Below, one piece after another: positions 54,196 to 62,764 of a stretch of 64,000 bases of DNA. This DNA is from Flectobacillus longus (GTDB lineage: Bacteria; Bacteroidota; Bacteroidia; Cytophagales; Spirosomataceae): contig NZ_JASHIC010000013.1 of NCBI RefSeq assembly GCF_030056705.1, forward strand, positions 62,001 through 126,000. Reading direction: 5' to 3'. Position 1 is the stretch's first letter. Each line of letters opens with the position of its first letter. Under the pieces are notes generated by a model. That model made no database searches and was not told where the DNA came from. It worked only from the letters and a program-made list of their open reading frames with translations. The translations under genes were made by a program, and so were the position numbers.

Positions 54196-55308
54196 ATGGA
54201 CTTTTATCAAGTTTTTCAACAACATACTTGGGACGAAATCCGTGAGAGTATTTATCAAAAAACACCTCAGGATGTCATAAGAGCACTTCAAAAATCGGGT
54301 AAGCGAGATTTGGAAGATTTTAAAGCTTTGATTTCGCCTGCTGCCACCGATTTTTTGGAAGAAATGGCTCAATTAAGTCACAGACTAACTCAAAAGCGTT
54401 TTGGCAAAACCATACAGATGTATGTTCCGCTATATCTTTCAAACGAGTGTCAAAATATCTGTACTTATTGTGGGTTTAGTTTTGATAACAAAATCAGAAG
54501 AAAGACACTTACCGAAGAAGAGATTTTACAGGAAGTAGCTGTGCTCAAACGCATGGGGTATGAACACGTACTATTGGTAACTGGTGAAGCTAATCAGACG
54601 GTTGGCGTACCTTATTTGCAAAAAGTAATTCGATTGATAAAACCTTATTTTTCTCAAATATCTATCGAAATACAGCCACTCGACCAAGACGAATATGAAA
54701 TTTTGGTTGCTGAAGGGGTACACGCAGTACTGGTATATCAAGAAACCTACCATGAGGAGGATTACAAAAAACATCATCCAAAAGGTAAAAAGTCGAATTT
54801 CCAGTACAGAATCCAAACCCCAGACCGATTAGGTGCAGCGGGGATTCACAAGATGGGATTGGGCGTACTGATAGGTTTGGAAGATTGGCGGGTTGATTGC
54901 TTTTTCACAGCCTTGCATCTTCGATATTTAGAAAAACGCTATTGGCAAAGTACCTATTCCATCTCTTTTCCAAGGCTTCGACCGTTTTCGGGCGGCTTAG
55001 AGCCTAAAGTAGAAATGTCAGATCGAGAATTGGTACAATTGATTTGCGCCTATCGCATTTTTGATGAAGAAGTAGAATTATCTATTTCTACCCGAGAAAA
55101 TGAGATTTTTAGAGACAATATTATCAAACTCGGTATTACGTCGATGAGTGCTGGCTCCAAAACCAATCCAGGTGGATATGTGGTTGAACCAGAATCTTTG
55201 GAACAATTTGAAATCAGCGATGAGCGCTCACCACAGGCAATTGCTTCGGTGATTCAGGCGCAAGGTTATGAACCTGTTTGGAAGAATTGGGACAGACTTT
55301 TGCAATGA
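54196..55308 (+). CDS. thiH: 2-iminoacetate synthase
   Basis: ThiH is a radical SAM enzyme that cleaves tyrosine to dehydroglycine and p-cresol for thiazole assembly, the anaerobic-type route in place of ThiO. The 370-residue protein has CxxxCxxC as Cys85, Cys89 and Cys92 (SNECQNICTYCGF), then LLVTGEANQ and IEIQPLDQDEY. It forms a complex with ThiG, encoded just upstream. It is the last gene of the operon; no terminator is clear. Confidence 0.97.
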   Translation: MDFYQVFQQHTWDEIRESIYQKTPQDVIRALQKSGKRDLEDFKALISPAATDFLEEMAQLSHRLTQKRFGKTIQMYVPLYLSNECQNICTYCGFSFDNKIRRKTLTEEEILQEVAVLKRMGYEHVLLVTGEANQTVGVPYLQKVIRLIKPYFSQISIEIQPLDQDEYEILVAEGVHAVLVYQETYHEEDYKKHHPKGKKSNFQYRIQTPDRLGAAGIHKMGLGVLIGLEDWRVDCFFTALHLRYLEKRYWQSTYSISFPRLRPFSGGLEPKVEMSDRELVQLICAYRIFDEEVELSISTRENEIFRDNIIKLGITSMSAGSKTNPGGYVVEPESLEQFEISDERSPQAIASVIQAQGYEPVWKNWDRLLQ

Positions 55309-55371
55309 GATAAATGTAGAATTGTGAATTTGAACAACGAACCATTTATTAATCAAAACTTTACATTCACT

Positions 55372-55539
55372 ATTAGGGCTGTACGAAAGATATTATTTTA
55401 TTCAAAAGCGTTCTAATCATTAGCATTTTTGCGGTATCAGCAACCCTTGCAGTTGCCACATTCAGCATGGCAACTGCAAGAGTTACCACTACTGGAATTT
55501 TATTCTGAAGCCAAGATTAATCTTTCGTACAGGACTAAT
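55372..55539. repeat. MITE-like dispersed repeat, copy B, with internal hairpin
   Basis: This 168-base element has inverted ends: ATTAGGGCTGTACGAAAG at the left and the complement of ATTAGTCCTGTACGAAAG at the right, the same type as copy A. The interior differs from copy A and holds a perfect 13-base stem (CTTGCAGTTGCCA, 55446-55480). No gene is present. Confidence 0.65.
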
Positions 55540-55587
55540 TCATAATTCTGCAATAATACTTAAGCAAAATAAGATTTATGTTGTATG

Positions 55588-55720
55588 CTTTAGGCACTAA
55601 GCAACAGGCAAAGAGTTTTAAAATGTTTTTTAATAACCAAGAACATGCTTTTTTCCAAAGCCCACCGCCGAAAGCCGATACCTGAAAGCCTAATGCCTAC
55701 GGCTTACTGCATAAGGCAAT
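55588..55720. repeat. Degenerate AGGCATTAGG spacer repeat
   Basis: Words such as TTAGGCACTAAGCAACAGGC, CGAAAGCCGA and CCTAATGCCTACGGCTTAC recur in the spacer at 12553-12624, and inverted near 1384-1421. No gene is present. It fills the rest of the gap between thiH and the lipoprotein gene. Confidence 0.4.
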
Positions 55721-55762
55721 TTTATTTTGCTTTAATACCTAGTTATCATTCATCAAAACCAA

Positions 55763-55791
55763 AAAAGCTTAAGGCAGGGCCTTAAGCTTTT
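55763..55791 (-). terminator. Terminator of the receptor-lipoprotein operon
   Basis: AAAAGCTTAAGGC and complement with a three-base loop; TTGGTTTTG follows on the minus strand. It lies 45 bases after the lipoprotein stop. Confidence 0.85.
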
Positions 55792-55835
55792 CTTCATTAC
55801 ACCAATATAAAAAATCCTAACGGACTTCTTGTCTT

Positions 55836-57158
55836 TTAGTACTCAGTAGTTTGAGGATTGAAATTCGTCCATTTTTGAGTCCAATCATTTGAGCCATCAA
55901 AAGCACCTCTGAAACTCGCTGAATCGAAACCTGTTGGCAACACCACGCCATCAGCTAATATTCTTGAACCTTTTTGTGGGCTGAATTTTGGAGCACCCAA
56001 AAGGTTGAAATCTGCTTGTAAACCTAAATCAGTTAATGACCAGCTAATTGCATTTTTGCGGTTAGCATCATTAAACATAGTTGTCTCAACATTCAAAATT
56101 GGAGTTGTTACACCCGTAATGACTACTCCTTTATAATCAGACTTACCATTTTTGAAATTGTCTTGTGACAATGTTCCTTCTAACTCTAAACCAGCTTTTG
56201 GAAACGCACCATTTACAACGGTATTATAAATACTCAAAGCCGAGTTACGTCTGATACGGAAAGCCGAACGGTATTTTTTGTCAACAGTACCGTTAGCAAT
56301 ATAGATACTCACGTTTGCAAATTTGGCTGAAGTTTGTGGCAAAGCCGTTGAACCTGAACCGTCGTTATCTGATTCAAAACCGTTTGAGTCAGAACAACTA
56401 CACTGGTCAGCTACTAAAGGGTCACGGAGTGCTACTGCATATTGTACATTACCTGAGAAACCATTATCTGTGTCAAAATCATCATCCAAAGTACGGTATG
56501 AAATCAAGTGTTTGGCATTTACAGCACCACCAAACCATTCGAAAGCGTCATCGCCAGAATGCGAAACTTGTACATAGTCAATTTTTGTTCCATAACCTAC
56601 GCCACCAAGTGTCAAGCCATTAACTTCTTTATCTGTTTCGAAAGCAACACCTGCAAATTCGATACGTACATATTTCAAAATACCAGAGTTGTCCGAATCA
56701 TTAGTACCACCAAAAGTTGTTACGTTTTCACCTTCAATTGTGATAGGAACTTTGTTGACTTTAGCTTTTCCTAAAATAATTACACCACCCCAGTCCCCAG
56801 CTTTACGTTGACCGATTGCTTGGTTAGACGTAAATACGATTGGTTTATCTTCTGTGCCTTCTGCCAAAATTTTTGCCCCTGGTTTGATAATCAAAGTACC
56901 TTTAGTTGGCAAATCACCTTTGATGATTGTTCCCGGCTGAATCGTTAGGGTTACGCCTTCTTCTACATATACAAAACCATTTAAAAGGTATTTCTTGTCA
57001 GATGTCCAAGTGGTATTTGTAGTGATTGTTCCTTTTACTACCACCATCTCACGGCTTGCTACGGGTGTTGGTTCCTGAAAATCGTTTTCCAATTTACCAC
57101 ATGAAGTAGTTGCTAAAGCAATGGCTGCGATGTAAAGAAGTTTATGTATATTTTTCAT
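55836..57158 (-). CDS. Beta-helix lipoprotein paired with a TonB-dependent receptor
   Basis: The 440-residue protein has a lipoprotein signal with lipobox ATTSCGK (Cys at about 20). The mature protein looks like a right-handed parallel beta-helix: repeated short strands such as VYVEEGVTLTIQPGTIIKG and GTLIIKPGAKILAEG, with GDWGGVIILGKA in the first third. It is probably on the outer-membrane surface. It follows the TonB-dependent receptor gene by 180 bases on the same strand and takes the place a SusD protein would have, though it is not SusD. Ligand unknown. Confidence 0.75.
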   Translation of the reverse strand: MKNIHKLLYIAAIALATTSCGKLENDFQEPTPVASREMVVVKGTITTNTTWTSDKKYLLNGFVYVEEGVTLTIQPGTIIKGDLPTKGTLIIKPGAKILAEGTEDKPIVFTSNQAIGQRKAGDWGGVIILGKAKVNKVPITIEGENVTTFGGTNDSDNSGILKYVRIEFAGVAFETDKEVNGLTLGGVGYGTKIDYVQVSHSGDDAFEWFGGAVNAKHLISYRTLDDDFDTDNGFSGNVQYAVALRDPLVADQCSCSDSNGFESDNDGSGSTALPQTSAKFANVSIYIANGTVDKKYRSAFRIRRNSALSIYNTVVNGAFPKAGLELEGTLSQDNFKNGKSDYKGVVITGVTTPILNVETTMFNDANRKNAISWSLTDLGLQADFNLLGAPKFSPQKGSRILADGVVLPTGFDSASFRGAFDGSNDWTQKWTNFNPQTTEY

Positions 57159-57338
57159 GATTTCTGATATTGGCTTTTACAAAATAGCTAAGCTATGGCT
57201 TATGTTTATTCTGTTAAAAAAGTTTGTGTACGGTTTTACAAAACTGAGTTTAGTTTCACTCCTGAAGCTACCACTCAGCTAATGGATTTTGATAATTTAC
57301 TGATAACTGATATGCAATTAACCAATCTTCTCACTGGA

Positions 57339-60155
57339 TTAGAACTTGTAATTGATACCGATCGTTGATGTTGTACCACGTTTGTAAGTTCTGAACACAT
57401 CATCTTTTCCAGTTTCAATCTTCTTATCGTTGTTGGTATCGTTGTAGAATCTAAATGGTTGATTCAACAAATCTTGGATACCTACTTTCACTTCGATATG
57501 CTTTCCGAAACCTTTTGTAACGTTTAAGTCGATTACATTTCTTGGCATTTCATATACTGTAGGGAACACTACGCCATCGCCCACCAAGAAAATACGTGAA
57601 CCTACAACATTGTAAAGAACATTGGCAGATAGATTGCTTTCGTTATCATTGAAATACACACCTGCATTAATCAAGTAAGGAGATTGACCTTGTAAGAAAC
57701 GACTGTCTGAAGATTGTCCGCTAAAGCCTGTTTTTACATCTGAATCAATGATTGAAGCGTTCAACAAAAGTGTTAGGTTATCCACAAATTTTGAACTAGC
57801 TAAGCCCTTCAATGATTTACGCATTTCTAATTCCAAACCTCTACTAAATGCTTTCTCTGCATTTCCAACACCGAAGGCAATACCTGAACCTGCGTTCAAA
57901 ATTCTAGCTTCGATTGGGTTTGTAAATTGCTTGTAGAATGCTGCAAGTGAGATTACTTCACCTTCTGATGGATAGAATTCATAACGCAAATCGTAGTTAG
58001 CAATAGTAGCTGTTTTTAGCTCTGCATTACCTACACGTGTTACATCGTAGTTAAAATCATAATAAGGGAATGGCGCTAACTCGCGGAACTCAGGACGGTT
58101 TACTGTTTGGCTGTAGGCAGCACGAATTTGGTTTTTCTCGTTCAACACATACGAAAGTGTTACAGAAGGCAACCAGCTTAACAATGGTCTATCAATATTT
58201 AATTTCTCTCCGCTACCACGTTTTAAGGTTACTAACTGCTGACGATTTTGTTCTGCTCTTACTCCAAACGAAGCGTTGAATTTACTTGAGAAAGGAACAT
58301 AAGCATTTACATAGCCTGCGTACAATTCGTTACGAGCTTTGTAGGCATCTTCGTAACCTGTACCTTCATTATAAAATAATCCTGTTGTAGATAGGTTGGC
58401 TGGGTCGAAAAATTTGTCAGGTGATTGTGTCAAAATAGCATCTCCTACATTATTGGCATTTACGATACCAAACCAACGGGCAGCGAAATTACGGTCTTTC
58501 TTTTCTAAATATGTACCAGCACGAAGCTTAATCAATTCTTTTTCAGATGCATCTGCTTTACCGATACGGTGCTCTAAGTCGATACGTCCTGATACTACAT
58601 TTTCAGTTAATGCTGAGTAAAAACGTGCTGCTTGTTGTAAAGTTGGACTTTGCGATTGTTGAATATTGATGGTGAATGGATCGTTGCTACCCAATGTACG
58701 GCTCGAAGTAAAACGACGGTTATCTGGTTCCTGACGGTTTGTGTATCCGTAACCACCTGTCCAAGTCAACTTAGTCATATCTGATAATTCGTGCGTACCG
58801 CTCAACTGACCAGAGTAAATACTCTTTTGTTCGTAAGTCATCGAGTAGCTTTTCAATTCAATATTATTATTGTTATAACCATTTCTCAAAACTGTTTCTT
58901 TTGAGCCTAATTGGTTAAACAAATTACGGAATTCAATTTTGTTAGCAGGGTTAATAATCAAAGCCCAGTTTGACATTACACCTACTCTAACGTTTTCGGC
59001 ATAAGCATTATCGTTGTAAGCAAATTCTTTTTCACTTGCAGTATTACCAGCGTCAGCGTTGTAAGCATAACGATAAAATTCGATATTGGGCGTTCTTTGG
59101 TGCGTAAGGCTATAGTTAACAGCATTGATTGTAGCTACTTCTAAATTACCAACATTAAAGCGACGTGTCATCCCTAGATTACCTCTAAAATCAGGCAATA
59201 CAGATAATGCACTTTGGTTAAAATAAGAAGGTAAAGATTTAAAAGCATTAACAACTGCTGGCGTATTGGCTCCCGACAAGATTGTACCCGTGCTCGGAAT
59301 AGTTGAAGGCAAACCTCTCAAACCGTTATCAAAACCTAAAAAGTCTGTACCGCTTCCTTTATACGTAGTAGCTGTTTGGAAAGTTGTATTGCTACGATGT
59401 CCTAATGAAAAACCAGCTGTGAAAGAATTGCCATCTGGAATGGTTTTAGTATAAATCTTGATTACACCACCTCCAAATTCACCAGGAAGATCGGCCGAAC
59501 CAGATTTGAAAATCAACATACGGTCAATTGCCGTAGAAGGAATTAAGTCAAATGAAAAAGCCTTTGTATCTACTTCTGTAGAAGGTGTAATAGCATCGTT
59601 GAGCAATACAGTATTATAACGTTCGTTCAAACCACGTACAATCACAAAGCGATCGTCTTGGATAGACACCCCAGGCACACGACGAACAACAGCCGAAGCG
59701 TCACGGTCTTGTGTTTTTTGGATTTGCTGTGCCGAAATACCTACTGCGATTTGTTCTATCTTTTTGATTTCGGTAATAACCGAAACTTCAGTTCCTTTAT
59801 TTTTGGTACCACGTACTACAACTGCGTCGAGTGTAGTATTTGCTTCTGCAATAGTGGTATTAATGAGCGTTGTTTTGCCAGCTTCTACTCTTACGTTTGC
59901 TACAACTTTATTTTCGTAACCAACAAAAGAAAAAATTACAGTATGAACTCCAGCAGGTACACGTGATAATTCAAAATCACCTTGCATATTTGTTTGTGTA
60001 CCAATTTGTGTACCTTCAATTCTTACTGCAGTACCCAACATTGGTTCGTTGGACTTTGCGTCTTTAAGGCTACCCTTAATGCTTCCTGTCTGAGCATAAG
60101 ACACGAGAGATATGAATAAAAGTACGATTGTGCTGAGTAAAAATTTGCGTTGCAT
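57339..60155 (-). CDS. TonB-dependent outer-membrane receptor with carboxypeptidase-regulatory-like domain
   Basis: The 938-residue protein has a signal peptide (MQRKFLLSTIVLLFISLVSYAQ), a CarboxypepD_reg-like beta domain at about 24-105 (GSIKGSLKDAKSNEPM), a plug at about 120-245 (RRVPGVSIQDDRFVIVRGLNE) and a 22-strand barrel ending in IGINYKF, a terminal aromatic as the assembly signal needs. It imports a ligand powered by TonB. It lacks the long SusC form, and its partner is the beta-helix lipoprotein. The substrate is unknown. Confidence 0.93.
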   Translation of the reverse strand: MQRKFLLSTIVLLFISLVSYAQTGSIKGSLKDAKSNEPMLGTAVRIEGTQIGTQTNMQGDFELSRVPAGVHTVIFSFVGYENKVVANVRVEAGKTTLINTTIAEANTTLDAVVVRGTKNKGTEVSVITEIKKIEQIAVGISAQQIQKTQDRDASAVVRRVPGVSIQDDRFVIVRGLNERYNTVLLNDAITPSTEVDTKAFSFDLIPSTAIDRMLIFKSGSADLPGEFGGGVIKIYTKTIPDGNSFTAGFSLGHRSNTTFQTATTYKGSGTDFLGFDNGLRGLPSTIPSTGTILSGANTPAVVNAFKSLPSYFNQSALSVLPDFRGNLGMTRRFNVGNLEVATINAVNYSLTHQRTPNIEFYRYAYNADAGNTASEKEFAYNDNAYAENVRVGVMSNWALIINPANKIEFRNLFNQLGSKETVLRNGYNNNNIELKSYSMTYEQKSIYSGQLSGTHELSDMTKLTWTGGYGYTNRQEPDNRRFTSSRTLGSNDPFTINIQQSQSPTLQQAARFYSALTENVVSGRIDLEHRIGKADASEKELIKLRAGTYLEKKDRNFAARWFGIVNANNVGDAILTQSPDKFFDPANLSTTGLFYNEGTGYEDAYKARNELYAGYVNAYVPFSSKFNASFGVRAEQNRQQLVTLKRGSGEKLNIDRPLLSWLPSVTLSYVLNEKNQIRAAYSQTVNRPEFRELAPFPYYDFNYDVTRVGNAELKTATIANYDLRYEFYPSEGEVISLAAFYKQFTNPIEARILNAGSGIAFGVGNAEKAFSRGLELEMRKSLKGLASSKFVDNLTLLLNASIIDSDVKTGFSGQSSDSRFLQGQSPYLINAGVYFNDNESNLSANVLYNVVGSRIFLVGDGVVFPTVYEMPRNVIDLNVTKGFGKHIEVKVGIQDLLNQPFRFYNDTNNDKKIETGKDDVFRTYKRGTTSTIGINYKF

Positions 60156-60199
60156 GTGTATGTGTATTAAATAGAAATGTCTCTATATCTTCGACGCAA

Positions 60200-60207
60200 C
60201 AAAATTA
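60200..60207 (-). promoter_or_regulatory. Possible -7 box (TAATTTTG) for the receptor operon
   Basis: Read on the minus strand, TAATTTTG fits TAnnTTTG, 45 bases before the receptor start. Further out, CTTAACAT occurs at 60282 and 60302 (20 bases apart), a possible regulator site. Both are unproven. Confidence 0.4.
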
Positions 60208-60642
60208 TTACTTGAATATTACCTATGTGTTTGTGAATTTTAAACAAACTGTTAAGGATGCCCTCTATTTGATAACATTATCTTAACATTAGAAACAATT
60301 ACTTAACATAAAGTACTTTTATGATATTTTATTAGACTATTTCTAGCAAAAAGTACTCAAAACAGATATTACGGAGAAATTAAGTTTGTTAAGAATTCTA
60401 GCTAAACGACGAATTTATCTCTAATATCATTCACTAGCTTTATTGATTTACATCAAAATTATATGATCTAAAGATATTTGAGTCTTTTTATAGTTTCATT
60501 GAAAAAGAAAGCTTTGATGTTGACTTCATAAAGATTGTGATACTTGTTTAATCAATAGGGCTAATAACAATAGAGGCACTTCAAAGCTTGTTTTAGCATG
60601 GTTCTTGCTCAAATATTTACACTATTATATTATACAGAAAGT

Positions 60643-60650
60643 TAAATTTG
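60643..60650 (+). promoter_or_regulatory. Possible -7 box (TAAATTTG) for the TMTC-like gene
   Basis: TAAATTTG fits the consensus and lies 59 bases before the start codon. No clear -33 box is seen. The 553-base divergent spacer around it has no gene. Confidence 0.4.
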
Positions 60651-60708
60651 TAGTAACAAAGAGGATATTACCCTCATGAAATAACCGCCTTTTTACCTTT
60701 TTCAAAAA

Positions 60709-62628
60709 ATGTCAAAGAAAAATAAATCGCCCAAAGTAGAAACACAGTCCCCCAAAGCGACTTCAGAAACGGTAATCACAACGCCTTCAAACACTTCAAA
60801 AAATACTATTTTAACCATCATTGCATTTGCAGTTGTTGTATTACTTGGATTTAGCGGAGGTTTTAGTAATCAATTTGTTGACTGGGACGACCACGTGTAT
60901 GTAGTCGATAATATCCTTGTTACGCATCCATCGGGGCATTGGCTCGAAGCTTGGCAAAGCCATGTAGCCAGTAATTATCATCCCCTGACAATGTGGTCAC
61001 TGATGCTCAACGCTGTTATGTCTGGAGCAGAATCGGCACGAGCTTTTATCGTAACCAATACTTTTATACATTTTCTTAATGTTATTCTGGTTTGGATTTT
61101 GGCTCAAAAACTTCTTGAAAGTTATGAGACAGGTGAGCGCCAAAAGAAATTTATTGCCATTCTTACCGCACTACTTTTTGCCATTCACCCTATGCGTGTC
61201 GAGTCAGTTATTTGGGTGTCGGAGCGCAAAGACGTTTTATATGTATTTTTTCTATTGCTGGGTAGCTTGCAGTATTTCAAATATGTGGATAAAGGTCAGA
61301 AAGTGATTCATTTGATATTTGCATTCTTACTATATCTAGCTTCATGTTTGTCAAAAGGACAAGCTGTTATTTTTCCATTAGTCCTATTTCTTTTTGACTA
61401 TTGGAGAAATAGAGAATTTTCTATCAAAGTGTTTGTAGAAAAAATTCCGTTTTTCGTGGTATCAGTTGTATTCGGTTTGATAGCCATTAATATACAAGGA
61501 GGAGGAAATTTGGGAGGAATGATTCACCCGATTGCAGCAACAGGCGTAGCATTCAAACCAGAAGACATCAGCTATTTCAAAACTATTACCTACGCAGGAT
61601 ACGGTTTTATGATGTATTGGGTACACTTGGTGGCTCCAATCGGTTTGCGCTCGATGTACATGTACGAAGACCCAACACTTTTTCATTCTGAATATTATTT
61701 GGGTTTAGTAGTAATGCTCGGAATTTTAGGCTGGGGAATTTTTAATATTAAACGCAATAAACTCATCGCCTTTGGGATTGGCTTTTTCACGGTAAGTATC
61801 ATTCTAGTACTTCAAATTTTGCAGGTGGGTGGTGCTATTATGGCTGACCGATATACTTATTTGCCCTATATAGGTTTGTTTTTTATGCTAGCGGTGGGTA
61901 TTTCAAAACTAATAGATAATCCAAAAATGCAACAGGCTGTATGGGCAGGATGTATCGTTTGGTTAGGAATTTTGCTTGTCATTACTAGAAAACAAGTAGG
62001 TACGTGGCAAAACTCAGGAACGCTTTTTTCTCGTAGAATAGAACTAGCCCCAGAAAAAGACGAAAGAGCCTATAGTGCTGCAGGGCAATATTATGGTGCA
62101 AAAGAAAATAATCTGGATTTGGCAATTGCCTACAGTGAAAAGGCGATTCAGCTGGGTTACAAAATTGACGTTACGCCATTGGGCAATCTGGCTTCGGCTT
62201 ATGAACGTAAAGGCGACTATCCTAAAGCAATAGAATATTTGACAAAAGCCATTCAGCAATTTCCATCTGCAGATACCTATCTGAATCGAGGCAATACGTA
62301 TCTCAATGCCCAGATGCCCGACAAGGCACTTCCTGATTTAGAAAAAGCACTCACGATGCCCGAAAATAAGCGCATTGGTGTAAACTACGGTTCTTTGGCG
62401 ACGGCACAACTTAATACCAACAGAACAGAAGAAGCCCTCAAAAATTTCAATATCGCTATTGATCAATATGGTAGTCAAAACCCTGAGCATTTTTATAATA
62501 GAGGTGTAACTCATCATAAATTAGGTCATTTGGAGGCAGCAATTATTGATATTAAACGATGTCTACAATTAAAACCAGACCATCCACAAGCCACTCAGGC
62601 ATTGAGTCTTTTAGGGGTGAAGAGGTAA
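60709..62628 (+). CDS. TMTC-like polytopic membrane protein with C-terminal TPRs
   Basis: The 639-residue protein has a polar Ser/Thr/Lys-rich start, then about ten to eleven membrane helices (about 33-430) and TPR repeats (about 450-639; for example YPKAIEYLTKAIQQFPSAD). DWDDHVYVVDN in the first outer loop has the acidic pair of GT-C transferases, and HPMRVESVIWVSERKDVLY is a hallmark of TMTC-type O-mannosyltransferase-like proteins. It may glycosylate exported proteins with a lipid-linked sugar. This is by similarity; activity is unproven. It is monocistronic. Confidence 0.8.
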   Translation: MSKKNKSPKVETQSPKATSETVITTPSNTSKNTILTIIAFAVVVLLGFSGGFSNQFVDWDDHVYVVDNILVTHPSGHWLEAWQSHVASNYHPLTMWSLMLNAVMSGAESARAFIVTNTFIHFLNVILVWILAQKLLESYETGERQKKFIAILTALLFAIHPMRVESVIWVSERKDVLYVFFLLLGSLQYFKYVDKGQKVIHLIFAFLLYLASCLSKGQAVIFPLVLFLFDYWRNREFSIKVFVEKIPFFVVSVVFGLIAINIQGGGNLGGMIHPIAATGVAFKPEDISYFKTITYAGYGFMMYWVHLVAPIGLRSMYMYEDPTLFHSEYYLGLVVMLGILGWGIFNIKRNKLIAFGIGFFTVSIILVLQILQVGGAIMADRYTYLPYIGLFFMLAVGISKLIDNPKMQQAVWAGCIVWLGILLVITRKQVGTWQNSGTLFSRRIELAPEKDERAYSAAGQYYGAKENNLDLAIAYSEKAIQLGYKIDVTPLGNLASAYERKGDYPKAIEYLTKAIQQFPSADTYLNRGNTYLNAQMPDKALPDLEKALTMPENKRIGVNYGSLATAQLNTNRTEEALKNFNIAIDQYGSQNPEHFYNRGVTHHKLGHLEAAIIDIKRCLQLKPDHPQATQALSLLGVKR

Positions 62629-62635
62629 ATTTTAA

Positions 62636-62667
62636 TTGAGTGCACGAGTGATTATTTTAAGATGAAT
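62636..62667. repeat. AATAATCACTC-type dispersed repeat
   Basis: Reverse-orientation match (31 of 32 bases) to 20654-20685. It overlaps the outer arm of the nested palindrome that follows. Confidence 0.6.
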
Positions 62668-62721
62668 GTTACCTGTAGAGACGTAAAGCATTGCATCTCT
62701 ACTAGTTAAAAATAATCACTC
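62646..62721. repeat. Nested palindromes after the TMTC-like gene
   Basis: Outer arms GAGTGATTATTTT (62646-62658) and its complement (62709-62721) surround an inner 28-base GTAGAGACG-type palindrome (62675-62702). The stretch lies between two convergent genes and may also serve as a terminator. Confidence 0.65.
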
Positions 62722-62764
62722 ATTCGCTCAAACACTAAATCGCTAAATTCGGGATGACTCATAT

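Noticed and set aside
59658-59966. 102-codon Cys-rich plus-strand frame
   Set aside because: It is antisense to the plug domain of the TonB-dependent receptor, which is clearly the real gene.
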